Shown here piece by piece: positions 1 to 6,713 of a stretch of 6,713 nt of DNA. This DNA comes from an uncultured Elusimicrobia bacterium (lineage in GTDB: Bacteria > Elusimicrobiota > Elusimicrobia > Elusimicrobiales > Elusimicrobiaceae): the NCBI GenBank assembly GCA_947164805.1, contig CAMUXX010000053.1:1-6713 (forward strand). The letters run 5' to 3'. Position 1 is the first letter of the stretch. Every line of letters starts with the position of its first letter. The translations under genes and the position numbers were made by a program. Under the pieces are notes generated by a model. That model was not told where the DNA came from. It saw nothing but the letters and a program-made list of their open reading frames with translations, and searched no databases.

Positions 1-663
1 TACTGTTTACCGCAAGACCATTATATATGTGAGCAATATAATTGGGGTGTAAATAAGCAATTGTGTAATAACATAAACGGTGCGTGGTCAAATATAAAAG
101 GACATTGTTATAACAGTGAACAGGAAAGATGTTCGGCAAATGGTTCTAGTTGGCTTACTGTTACCGCTAATAATATCGGAAGTTTTTGTGGATATTACAG
201 AGATAATGGTGTAGAGGTAGGAGAATTTGAAAAGTGTATATCTAATAATGGCTCTTGTAAATTCTCAACATTTACTGCTGGATCTGCGTGTGTTAGCCAC
301 TACCAAGCTTGTTGGTATGGTAATTTTTACCAAGGTGCAGAATGTACTGCGCAAGCAGGTTCTAGTTGTGAGTTCGGAAATTTTGATAACGGTGCAATAT
401 GTCGTGCTAATGGTCCTTCATCCTGTGAATATAGTACATTTACCAATGGGTCTATTTGCTATGCTAATGCAGCGCCTGGGTGTACTGGTTCTAAATATTA
501 TTCAGGATCCAAATGTGTTTCAAGTTCAAAAAATGGCTGTTGGGGTAATGGAACACAGTATTTTGATGACGCTTGTTGTGAGGGCAGTTATTGTAATGGG
601 TCTACCCCTAAATGCGAATGCCCGATTAATCCGGCAACAGGTCGTCATAAAACAAGTTGTTAG
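1..663 (+). CDS. Cysteine-rich repeat protein, C-terminal part (5' end outside window)
   Basis: The frame is open from base 1 to the TAG at 661-663, so this is the last 220 residues of a longer protein; the TTG at 61 is an internal Leu codon, not a likely start. It has 24 cysteines in 220 residues. From base 256 the cysteines fall into regular units, Cys-x10-Cys followed by a 6-7 residue spacer, with Phe or Tyr and Gly at fixed places inside the loop (pattern C-x4-F/Y-x2-G-x2-C). The tail is Cys-dense (CC at 574-579, then CEC at 613-621). Such even, dense cysteine spacing suggests a secreted, disulfide-stabilised surface protein. I do not recognise a named family. In Elusimicrobium-like genomes similar Cys-rich tails may follow type IV pilin-like N-termini, but that is a recollection and the needed N-terminus is not visible. 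An adhesin or other surface protein is equally possible. No transmembrane segment or sorting signal is seen at the C-terminus. The gene ends before a strong terminator. Confidence 0.8.
   Translation, partial: YCLPQDHYICEQYNWGVNKQLCNNINGAWSNIKGHCYNSEQERCSANGSSWLTVTANNIGSFCGYYRDNGVEVGEFEKCISNNGSCKFSTFTAGSACVSHYQACWYGNFYQGAECTAQAGSSCEFGNFDNGAICRANGPSSCEYSTFTNGSICYANAAPGCTGSKYYSGSKCVSSSKNGCWGNGTQYFDDACCEGSYCNGSTPKCECPINPATGRHKTSC
256..579 (+). repeat. Tandem Cys-x10-Cys protein repeats (about 6 units)
   Basis: Units begin at the Cys codons at 256, 310, 367, 424, 481 and 538, a period of 54 bp once and then 57 bp. Each encodes Cys, ten residues with a central Phe/Tyr and a Gly three residues on, a second Cys, and a spacer of 6 or 7 residues. 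The sixth unit is degenerate, with 11 residues between the cysteines and a Cys-Cys pair. Units 1 and 4 resemble each other most (STFT.GS.C), as do units 2 and 3 (GNF..GA.C). The DNA has diverged more than the protein, so these are old repeats kept by selection on the protein rather than a recent DNA expansion. Confidence 0.8.
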
Positions 664-681
664 TTAGTTTAGTAAATACAA

Positions 682-720
682 AAAACACCCGCGGAATTAA
701 AATTTAACCGCGGGTGTTTT
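682..720. terminator. Bidirectional intrinsic terminator between convergent genes
   Basis: A perfect 13-bp stem (682-694 paired with 708-720) with a GC-rich core closes a 13-nt AT-only loop. The right arm ends in TTTT for + strand transcripts, and the left arm is preceded by a run of six A (680-685) that gives a U-tract for - strand transcripts. It lies 18 nt after the stop of the Cys-rich gene and 14 nt beyond the stop of the peptide transporter, so it can end both convergent transcripts. Confidence 0.9.
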
Positions 721-734
721 CTATTATAAATATT

Positions 735-2039
735 CTATTTTACACCGTGCATCCAGCGTTTAATAGGTTTAACTAAAACTAATAAAATCAAAGATGCAAC
801 TATCGGTGTAATCACCGGCCAGGTAAAGAATTGCGTTAAATTATCTTTGTCTAAGAAGCCGGAATATTTACCTGCAAGCCAACCTGCGGCGGAGTTTGCC
901 AAAAACCAAATACCCATAAATAAAGAAATAAATTTTACCGGCGAAAGTTTTGTTACCATGGAAAGCCCTACAGGTGATAAACAAAGTTCACCCATCGTAA
1001 ACATAAAATATGCGCCGATTATCCAAAGCATGCCAAATTTATCTTTGCATACTATTGATGCCGTTAAAAGCAAAGCATAACCTAGTGCAATTAACCAAAA
1101 TGCAAGCACAAATTTTGCCGGGATGCTTAAATCTTTATTTTTCTTACCGAGCGTTACCCAAAGTTTTGAAAATACCGGCGCAAACAACATAATAAATAAT
1201 GGGTTTACAGATTGGAACCACGCTGTCGGTATTTCAAAAGTTTTGCCGAAGATGTGGATAATTCTATCAACATTATGTTCTGCAATTAAGTTAAGCGCCG
1301 CGCCCTTTTGTTCAAAAATCGCCCAAAAGAAAACGGAGAAAAATGCCATTATAAAAATAACTGCAATTCTTTGTTTTTCTTCTTTGGTTAGAGGCTTGTT
1401 TTCTGTTTTAACTTTTTCTTTTTTCTCATAATGCTTTGGGGAAAGGCCTTTGCCTTGTAAAAATTTATTTTGCCCCCAAAGGAAAGTTATTAAACCAATA
1501 CACATACCTATTGCCGCTGAACCGAAGCCCCAACCCCAACCAAAATTATGTGCAAGCGTTCCGGCAATTAAACCTGCCAAAAAAGAACCTAAATTGATAC
1601 CCATATAGAAGATGGTAAAACCGCTGTCACGGCGGGGGTCGTTTTTCTCATATAAATCGCCAACGATGCTTGAAATATTAGGTTTAAAAAACCCGTTACC
1701 TATAACGATAAAAGCCATAGCCCAAAATACCCAAGTCATACTTCCGCGGCCCATGCAAAGTTGCCCAAACGCGATACAAATTGCACCGATAATTATTGCC
1801 GCGCGTTTACCGATCCATTTATCGGCAATATATCCTCCAAAAAGAGGGGATAAGAAAATCAAACTCATCAAGGTTCCAAAGTGCCCACTCGCTTCTTTAG
1901 TACTAAGTAATAATTCTTTTGTTAAGTACAAAATAAACAAAGCTTTTAAAGAATAAAAGCTGAATCTTTCCCACATTTCCGTTGCAAATAGCAGATATAA
2001 ACCTGCCGGTTGCTTTTGTTTGGCAGTAACTTCTGTCAT
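735..2039 (-). CDS. POT/PTR2-family proton-coupled oligopeptide transporter
   Basis: This 434-residue inner-membrane major-facilitator protein should import di- and tripeptides with protons. Family hallmarks are all visible: ExxER in TM1 (E21, E24, R25), an MFS motif A-like loop at 68-79 (GGYIADKWIGKR), FFKPN at 117-121 with the conserved Lys119, the PTR2 signature FYMGINLGS at 144-152, FEQ in TM7 (242-244), FQSVNPLF at 275-282 and GELCLSPVGLS with Glu351 in TM10. I count 12 hydrophobic segments. TM6 (about 168-189) and TM7 (about 225-244) are joined by a single charged loop, so the extra HA/HB helix pair of many bacterial POTs seems missing, which explains the length below the usual 460-500 residues. 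In TM1 the usual YYGMR reads FYSLK, giving Phe28 and Lys32 at two peptide-contact positions. The ATG at 2037-2039 has a strong GGAGG upstream. It is convergent with the Cys-rich gene and divergent from bamA. I leave the symbol blank because substrate range cannot be judged. Confidence 0.93.
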   Translation of the reverse strand: MTEVTAKQKQPAGLYLLFATEMWERFSFYSLKALFILYLTKELLLSTKEASGHFGTLMSLIFLSPLFGGYIADKWIGKRAAIIIGAICIAFGQLCMGRGSMTWVFWAMAFIVIGNGFFKPNISSIVGDLYEKNDPRRDSGFTIFYMGINLGSFLAGLIAGTLAHNFGWGWGFGSAAIGMCIGLITFLWGQNKFLQGKGLSPKHYEKKEKVKTENKPLTKEEKQRIAVIFIMAFFSVFFWAIFEQKGAALNLIAEHNVDRIIHIFGKTFEIPTAWFQSVNPLFIMLFAPVFSKLWVTLGKKNKDLSIPAKFVLAFWLIALGYALLLTASIVCKDKFGMLWIIGAYFMFTMGELCLSPVGLSMVTKLSPVKFISLFMGIWFLANSAAGWLAGKYSGFLDKDNLTQFFTWPVITPIVASLILLVLVKPIKRWMHGVK

Positions 2040-2043
2040 AAAA

Positions 2044-2048
2044 CCTCC
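2044..2048 (-). promoter_or_regulatory. Shine-Dalgarno of the peptide transporter
   Basis: On the - strand GGAGG is followed by four T residues and then the ATG at 2039-2037. It supports this start and shows that the organism uses canonical anti-SD pairing. Confidence 0.85.
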
Positions 2049-2068
2049 AAAATTAACATCACTTTTTT

Positions 2069-2098
2069 ATTTTATCATAAAGTTTATAAACAGAACAA
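2069..2098 (-). promoter_or_regulatory. Candidate sigma70-type promoter for the peptide transporter
   Basis: On the - strand a TTGTTC (-35, plus positions 2093-2098) is spaced 18 bp from TAAAAT (-10, 2069-2074). The -10 matches consensus at five of six bases, the -35 only at its TTG and a weak remainder. Transcription would start roughly 20-25 nt before the ATG, leaving room for the GGAGG. The region is so AT-rich that other -10 choices, such as the overlapping TATGAT, are possible. Confidence 0.35.
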
Positions 2099-2119
2099 GC
2101 AGTACACTAAATAATTTCA

Positions 2120-2125
2120 TATAAT
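2120..2125 (+). promoter_or_regulatory. Candidate -10 element (TATAAT) just upstream of bamA
   Basis: A perfect TATAAT ends 8 nt before the bamA ATG. At normal spacing transcription would begin at or next to the start codon and give a leaderless or nearly leaderless mRNA. No good -35 hexamer stands 16-18 bp upstream and there is no TGn extension, so support is the -10 match alone; in DNA this AT-rich a chance match is quite possible. Confidence 0.35.
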
Positions 2126-2133
2126 GTATATAT

Positions 2134-4602
2134 ATGAAAAAACTTTTAACATACACAATTTTTATACTTTTAACACCTTGTATTTTTGCACAAATACTAG
2201 GTGGAAGCTCTACCCAAATTCCGTTAAATACAGGTAATTTTGGCAAAAATTCAGTTGACTTTACATCCGGCAATTATGTAGATCCGGAAGAAGAAATTAC
2301 CGGAGATGATGCACAAACTCAAACATTTTCCGAAGAAGGCCCTTGGCTTATCTGCGAACTTAAAACCGAAGGTCTTGTCAATATAAATAAGAAAACTGTT
2401 TTAAAAAATATTTCAGCCAAAACCAATACTTTTTATGCTTTGACTTCTATTCAAGAAGATAAAAATAATTTAATTACACTCGGCAATTTTGAGAATGTGG
2501 AAATTGATATTAGCCCCCTTCCCAAAAAAGCAAAAAATAAAGCAGACAAAAAAGATAAAGAGCTTTACCCTTGCCATGCTTTAACGGTTATCTTGGAAGA
2601 AAAACCTATTTTGGAAAAGTTTTATTATGAAGGCCGTAAAGAAATTTCTAAAAGTTCCATACAAAAAGCAATGATGTCAAAAATAAAAGATCCTTTCAGT
2701 GAATCTAAACTTTTTGCTGATATGGACAAAATTAAAGCCTTGTATACAGAAAAAGGTTTCTTAAATGCACAAATATCTTACACTTTTGAAATTGATAAAG
2801 CAAAAAATATTGCCCTTGTCACACTTAAAATTAATGAAGGCAAAAAAACGCGTGTTAAAGAAGTAAATGTTGAAGGTTTAAACAAAATTCCCGTTAAGAA
2901 ATTTATTAAAAAGTTAAAAAATCGCCCGGGTAAAATCTATAAAGTCCAAAATATGCCGGTTGATAATTATAATGCCACGAATTTTGCCAGGAACGAAGGT
3001 TATTATGATTTTAAAATTGAAAATTATGTCCCTGTTTTTAGTGATGATTCCAGTGAAGTTACCTTAAATTATACCGTTCATGAAGGTGTAAAGGCACGCT
3101 TTGGGGAAACAACAATTAACGGAAATACTGTTTTAACCGAAAAGGAAATTGATAAAAGCATTTATTATGTAAAAGGCAAACTATATAACCAACAACAATT
3201 TGACGGTACAGTTCGCGCCTTACAGGAACAATATGCAAATAAAGGCTATCTTAGGGCTGAAGTTGTTCCTCAGAAAAACTTAGATGAAACAAATAATACC
3301 TTAAATGTTAATTTCCAAGTACAGCAAAACAATATCGTTTACGTTGATCATATTGATATAACCGGTGCGGGCGATACACCAAAATATGTTTTTGCCCGTG
3401 AAGTTCCTTTTAAAGAAGGTTCAATTTTCAATTATTCCAAAGTTCAGCGCGGGCAAAATAAACTTATGAACCTTGGCTTTTTAAATGACGCACAAATTGA
3501 TATTACTCCGACAAATGATATAAATAAAGTGGACGTCGGTTATAATATTGTTGAAGGTCGCCCCGGCATGTTTACTGCCGGTGTTGCAATGTCTTCTCTT
3601 GATGGTTTATATGGGGATATTTCTATTAGCCACTTAAATTTATTCCATCGCGCTCAACATTTAACAGCCCGTGCAATGTTCGGTAAACGTGTTTTAGATT
3701 ATACCGTAAGTTGGTTTACCCCTTGGGTTTATGATCGCCCTGTTGGGTTTGGTATTGATGCCTTTGATACAAGAAGATACCGCCCTTATATGGATACTTA
3801 TTCCGCCTATACGGAAAAGAGAAGGGGTTTCCGTTTAAATGTTAATCCGCGTTTTAATGATGATATTTATGGTTTAAACTTCTCTTATTCTTTGGAAGGT
3901 ATTAAAATTTATGATATTGACCAAATGTATAGAGATCAAGAAGATAACGGCCTTGTGGAAGGCAAAACGACACAATCAACCTTCGGCATCACTTTGGCTA
4001 GGGATACCCGTGATAGTATTTTTGATCCTACCGAAGGTTCCAAAAATTCTATTAATTTAGAATTAACCGGCGGTCCTTTTATGGGGAATGTGGACCTTTA
4101 CAAAATTAATTTAAAATCTGCTTACAATTTTACCTTGTTAAATATCGGTAAAGATTATCCTATAGTTTTGATGATAGGCCAGAGGGCAGGTTCAGTAAAA
4201 GCCTATGGCCGCACAAATATTGTTCCGGCTTATGAAAGAATATTTTTAGGTGGTGCAGATACCGTTAGAGGTTATGAGACAACAGGTCAAATAGGCCCTG
4301 CAACCGGTGGTGAAATTTATTATATCGGTAATATTGAATTAAAATTTCCGATAGCACGCGAAGGCCGCCGTACTTTGGCACAACTTGCCGCCTTTTTTGA
4401 TATAGGTAATTCTTGGAAGAATTTGGACGATGTCCGTTTTAAAACAGGGGCAGGTATTGGTGATTTTAAAATGGGTGTAGGTTTCGGCTTAAGGATTGTT
4501 ACACCGTCGCTTCCGATACGTTTAGACTGGGGTTATGGTTTAAATCATAAATCAGGGGAAAAGCGCGGTTATATATATTTCTCTATGGCAAATTTATTTT
4601 AG
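2134..4602 (+). CDS. bamA: Outer membrane protein assembly factor BamA
   Basis: This 822-residue protein is the central subunit of the BAM complex, which folds beta-barrel proteins into the outer membrane. A signal peptide (1-19, cleavage likely after CIFA) is followed by a polar, acidic, probably disordered stretch (20-70). Five POTRA domains follow: about 71-156, 158-236, 237-318, 319-398 and 399-475. POTRA1 carries a Lys-rich insert at 131-143. The Omp85 barrel runs from about 476 to the end, with the DPTEGS motif at 631-636, the VRGY motif of loop 6 at 711-714 (VRGF in E. coli) and a C-terminal Phe, as expected of BAM-folded barrels. The start is firm: the frame has a TAA at 2122-2124 and the only ATG after it leads straight into the signal peptide. 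No Shine-Dalgarno is present. It opens an operon with the Skp-like gene and lpxD; the rseP-type gene often found upstream of bamA is replaced here by the divergent transporter. Confidence 0.96.
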   Translation: MKKLLTYTIFILLTPCIFAQILGGSSTQIPLNTGNFGKNSVDFTSGNYVDPEEEITGDDAQTQTFSEEGPWLICELKTEGLVNINKKTVLKNISAKTNTFYALTSIQEDKNNLITLGNFENVEIDISPLPKKAKNKADKKDKELYPCHALTVILEEKPILEKFYYEGRKEISKSSIQKAMMSKIKDPFSESKLFADMDKIKALYTEKGFLNAQISYTFEIDKAKNIALVTLKINEGKKTRVKEVNVEGLNKIPVKKFIKKLKNRPGKIYKVQNMPVDNYNATNFARNEGYYDFKIENYVPVFSDDSSEVTLNYTVHEGVKARFGETTINGNTVLTEKEIDKSIYYVKGKLYNQQQFDGTVRALQEQYANKGYLRAEVVPQKNLDETNNTLNVNFQVQQNNIVYVDHIDITGAGDTPKYVFAREVPFKEGSIFNYSKVQRGQNKLMNLGFLNDAQIDITPTNDINKVDVGYNIVEGRPGMFTAGVAMSSLDGLYGDISISHLNLFHRAQHLTARAMFGKRVLDYTVSWFTPWVYDRPVGFGIDAFDTRRYRPYMDTYSAYTEKRRGFRLNVNPRFNDDIYGLNFSYSLEGIKIYDIDQMYRDQEDNGLVEGKTTQSTFGITLARDTRDSIFDPTEGSKNSINLELTGGPFMGNVDLYKINLKSAYNFTLLNIGKDYPIVLMIGQRAGSVKAYGRTNIVPAYERIFLGGADTVRGYETTGQIGPATGGEIYYIGNIELKFPIAREGRRTLAQLAAFFDIGNSWKNLDDVRFKTGAGIGDFKMGVGFGLRIVTPSLPIRLDWGYGLNHKSGEKRGYIYFSMANLF

Positions 4603-4608
4603 TAAAGT

Positions 4609-5700
4609 ATGAAAATTAAAATATCAACTTTTTTACTTTTAATAATTCTTGGCACTTTTTTAAATGCACAAGATAAAGTTGATATTGCAGAACTTGAAAA
4701 ACAAATTGCCACAGAAGAATCTTCAAAAACAAAAGAGGCCTTAAATAATTTGCCCGGCGCAAGCCAAATTCCGCGTGAAAAATACGATACTACCGCCGTA
4801 GTGCAAATACCCGTAATGAACCCTTCACAAGATGAAAAGGCCGGCAATTTTGATCCTCTATTAAACCAACAAGCCCCTGAAGGTAGCCAAGATTTTAACG
4901 TCCCGCAGGGCAATTTACCTGAGGTGCAAGATCCGCAAGCCGCTGCCCTTCAAACGCCTGAAAAAAATGCACTTGCTCCAAATGCAAAACCTGAGGAATT
5001 AAAACAAGAATTTGGTTTTAAACTAAACGGAAAAGCTAAAGATACGGATAAAGAAACAAAAGATGCCTTGGCTGTATATATAAATATGGAAGAAGTTTTT
5101 AATAATAATCCTTGGACTATTGAGGCTCGTAAAACAATGCGCTTGGAACTTGAGGCAAAACAACTTGAATATGCACAACTTCAAGACCAAGTTAAAAATT
5201 TAAGGGAAAAACTTAACAATCTTCGGATTGAATTAAGAAATGCACAACCTTTCTATGAGGAACTTGAGTATATACCTCCAACAGAAGAAACAACTTATCC
5301 GCGAATAAAACCAAACAATCTAAAACATATTTTACAAGATCTTTTATTTTCTTCTTCTCAGACAATGAAAGAAACGCCTACTCCGCAAAAACAAATAAAT
5401 TCCATAAAAGAACAAATAAGAACAACAAAGCAAGCCATAATAGAAAAAGAAACTTTTTTACTTAATTTTAAAGAACTTTCAAAAGAAGAAGTAAACTCCC
5501 GCCAAGATTATATTGTGGGGGAAATTTTAAAAGAAATTTACAGCGGTCTTAAAGAATATGCTTCTACCAGAAATATAGGAGTGGTGGTAGACAAAAACAA
5601 TTTGCTTTACGGTAAACCGATAAATGTTACCAACGAATTTATAAAATGGATGAAGAATTATCATACAAAATACAAAAAGCAGTTAGGAGGTAAAAAATGA
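4609..5700 (+). CDS. Enlarged Skp/OmpH-like periplasmic chaperone
   Basis: Skp/OmpH proteins are trimeric periplasmic holdases that keep outer membrane proteins unfolded on the way to BamA. Here residues 1-20 are a signal peptide (cleavage after FLNA). Residues about 154-355 match the OmpH fold: the first strand [10 protein letters not shown], a long coiled-coil helix (172-212), a returning helix (263-300), then the helix and closing strands with [13 protein letters not shown] (323-335) and the [11 protein letters not shown] end (338-348). Two features are unusual. Between signal peptide and domain lies a stretch of about 130 residues, helical at 24-47 and then rich in Pro, Gln, Asn and Ala, likely disordered. 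About 50 residues with aromatic and proline content (213-262) also sit where the coiled-coil arm should turn. The total of 363 residues is about twice a normal Skp (160-190). The gene starts 6 nt after bamA without a clear Shine-Dalgarno, so translation may be coupled. It is assigned from fold pattern and bamA-lpxD context; the extension has no known function. Confidence 0.85.
   Translation: MKIKISTFLLLIILGTFLNAQDKVDIAELEKQIATEESSKTKEALNNLPGASQIPREKYDTTAVVQIPVMNPSQDEKAGNFDPLLNQQAPEGSQDFNVPQGNLPEVQDPQAAALQTPEKNALAPNAKPEELKQEFGFKLNGKAKDTDKETKDALAVYINMEEVFNNNPWTIEARKTMRLELEAKQLEYAQLQDQVKNLREKLNNLRIELRNAQPFYEELEYIPPTEETTYPRIKPNNLKHILQDLLFSSSQTMKETPTPQKQINSIKEQIRTTKQAIIEKETFLLNFKELSKEEVNSRQDYIVGEILKEIYSGLKEYASTRNIGVVVDKNNLLYGKPINVTNEFIKWMKNYHTKYKKQLGGKK
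5685..5691 (+). promoter_or_regulatory. Strong Shine-Dalgarno of lpxD inside the skp-like gene
   Basis: AGGAGGT is followed by five A residues and the lpxD ATG at 5697. It lies in the last codons of the Skp-like gene (Leu-Gly-Gly-Lys-Lys) and decides the lpxD start, which overlaps the upstream TGA as ATGA. It contrasts with the two upstream genes, which lack such a site. Confidence 0.9.
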
Positions 5701-6713
5701 ACTTAACTTTAAAAGAAATGGCACAAATTTGCGGTGCGGAAGTTGTGGGTGAGGAATCTTTTAAACCCACTTGTTTATGTGGTTTAGATAAAGTAATTTC
5801 AGGTGGTATTGCTTATGCGGCAGAACTTCGCGATGCAAATGCCGAAACTAATAAAGAACTTGGTGCTTTGATTGTTCCCGTTAAAATCAAAGGGCAGGAA
5901 ATTTCTTATAAAGGTAATATTTTATATGCAAATAATCCAGAGTGGGCTTTTACCTTAATAATGCGTGCTACAACAACTTTGAATAAAAATATCAAAAGGG
6001 AAATACATAAAACTGCCGTTGTTTCCGAAACAGCAAAAATCGGTGCAAATGTCGCAATTGGCGCATTAAGTGTTATTGAAGACGGAGCAGAAATCGGTGA
6101 GGGTACAATAATATATCCGCAAGTTTATGTAGGGCGCGATGTAAAAATCGGTAGAAATTGTATTATTTACCCTAAAGTAACAATTCGCGAAGAATGTGTT
6201 TTGAAAGATTTTGTTATTTTGCAACCGGGTGCTGTAATAGGTTCTGACGGTTTTGGTTATGTTTTTATAAACAAGCATGAAAAGATACCGCAAATCGGTA
6301 AAGTTATTTTACAAGATGATGTTGAAATCGGTGCAAATACGACAATTGACCGCGCAAAGATGAATGAAACTGTTATTGGTGCAAATACCAAAATTGATAA
6401 TTTGGTACAAATCGGGCATAATGTAAAAATCGGTATGTCCAGCATTTTAGTTTCACAAGTCGGTGTAGCAGGGTCTGCAGAAATCGGTAACGGTGTAATT
6501 ATAGCCGGGCAGGCAGGCGTTTCAGGGCACTTGAAAGTTGGTGATAGGGCAGTTATCGGCCCGCAAGCAGGCATAATTTCAGGCCTTGAAGCAGGCTCCA
6601 AAGTTATGGGTTCGCCGGCAATGTCTTATTCAGACTTTATGCGTTTGCAAGTCATACTTAAAAAATTACCGGAATTTTATAAAGAAATTCAGGCTTTAAG
6701 AAAAAAATATAAT
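5697..6713 (+). CDS. lpxD: UDP-3-O-acylglucosamine N-acyltransferase LpxD (stop outside window)
   Basis: LpxD transfers a 3-hydroxyacyl chain from acyl carrier protein to the amino group of UDP-3-O-acylglucosamine, the third step of lipid A synthesis, in the cytoplasm as a trimer. The frame is open for 339 codons to the last base with no stop. The family is usually about 340 residues and the C-terminal helix ([19 protein letters not shown]) is already present, so very little is missing. Residues 1-100 form the N-terminal uridine-binding domain. Residues about 106-298 are left-handed beta-helix hexapeptide repeats (many IG-x4 turns). Key motifs are IGSDGFGYV (181-189), TTIDRA (215-220), [13 protein letters not shown] with the expected catalytic His241 (H239 in E. 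coli), and VSGHLKVGD with the second conserved His278. It overlaps the Skp-like gene by 4 nt (ATGA) with a strong Shine-Dalgarno, so it belongs to the same operon. Its presence shows that the organism makes lipid A. Confidence 0.96.
   Translation, partial: MNLTLKEMAQICGAEVVGEESFKPTCLCGLDKVISGGIAYAAELRDANAETNKELGALIVPVKIKGQEISYKGNILYANNPEWAFTLIMRATTTLNKNIKREIHKTAVVSETAKIGANVAIGALSVIEDGAEIGEGTIIYPQVYVGRDVKIGRNCIIYPKVTIREECVLKDFVILQPGAVIGSDGFGYVFINKHEKIPQIGKVILQDDVEIGANTTIDRAKMNETVIGANTKIDNLVQIGHNVKIGMSSILVSQVGVAGSAEIGNGVIIAGQAGVSGHLKVGDRAVIGPQAGIISGLEAGSKVMGSPAMSYSDFMRLQVILKKLPEFYKEIQALRKKYN

Noticed and set aside
256..579. CRISPR array or recent DNA tandem repeat in the first gene
   Set aside because: The near-57-bp period comes from coding repeats; the DNA of the units has diverged widely, with no constant repeat and spacer structure.
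227..667. Second + strand reading frame of 146 codons inside the Cys-rich gene
   Set aside because: It lies wholly over the Cys-rich frame, whose regular cysteine repeats mark the real coding frame; the alternative protein shows no domain pattern and has no Shine-Dalgarno.
847..1956. Several + strand open frames opposite the peptide transporter
   Set aside because: They are antisense to a gene with full family motifs and show no motifs or ribosome sites of their own.
2173..2190. Cys16 in the BamA signal peptide as a lipoprotein site
   Set aside because: The residues before it (LLTPC) do not fit a lipobox, because Pro is at -1 where Gly, Ala or Ser is needed; ordinary signal peptidase I cleavage after Ala19 fits better.
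2067..2273. Short - strand frame across the bamA start
   Set aside because: It covers the bamA signal peptide and the promoter region, has no ribosome site and no family features.
2218..4851. Shared short strings (QIP, then GNF) in the N-terminal segments of BamA and the Skp-like protein
   Set aside because: The matches are only three residues long, in low-complexity sequence and with different spacing, so chance explains them.
6066..6601. Two - strand open frames opposite lpxD
   Set aside because: They mirror the hexapeptide-repeat codons of lpxD; the repetitive look of their products comes from that.

Overview
The window comes from an AT-rich Gram-negative (diderm) bacterium that makes lipid A. 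It holds three genes of a classic outer-membrane-biogenesis cluster, in the order bamA, skp/ompH-like, lpxD, all on the + strand. AT-rich codon use, the cysteine-rich secreted protein and the peptide transporter would fit a host-associated anaerobe such as a member of the Elusimicrobiota. That placement is inferred from overall feel, not proven; other AT-rich gut diderms remain possible.

Layout: (1) 1-663 is the 3' end of a + strand gene for a cysteine-rich repeat protein whose N-terminus lies outside the window. (2) 682-720 is a strong hairpin with U-tracts on both sides, serving as terminator for this gene and for the convergent transporter. (3) 735-2039 on the - strand is a POT/PTR2-family proton-coupled peptide transporter, apparently a compact 12-helix form. 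(4) 2040-2133 is a short divergent intergenic region with candidate promoters for the transporter and for bamA. (5) 2134-4602 is BamA with five POTRA domains and a C-terminal barrel. (6) 4609-5700 is an enlarged Skp/OmpH-like periplasmic chaperone about twice the usual size. (7) 5697-6713 is LpxD, open to the window's end and probably lacking only its stop codon or a few residues.

The bamA-skp-lpxD genes are packed tightly (6-nt gap, then a 4-nt ATGA overlap) and look like one operon. LpxD adds the second acyl chain in lipid A synthesis, the Skp-like protein would carry unfolded outer membrane proteins across the periplasm, and BamA folds them into the outer membrane. Both halves of the outer membrane, LPS and beta-barrel proteins, would thus be co-expressed. 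The transporter is transcribed separately and away from the operon.

I see no convincing new mobile, defence or RNA system. The most unusual points are the regular Cys-x10-Cys-x6/7 repeats of the first protein, the long Pro/Gln/Asn-rich N-terminal extension and inserted arm tip of the Skp-like protein, the missing HA/HB helices of the transporter, and the absence of a Shine-Dalgarno sequence at bamA, with a perfect TATAAT just upstream of its ATG.
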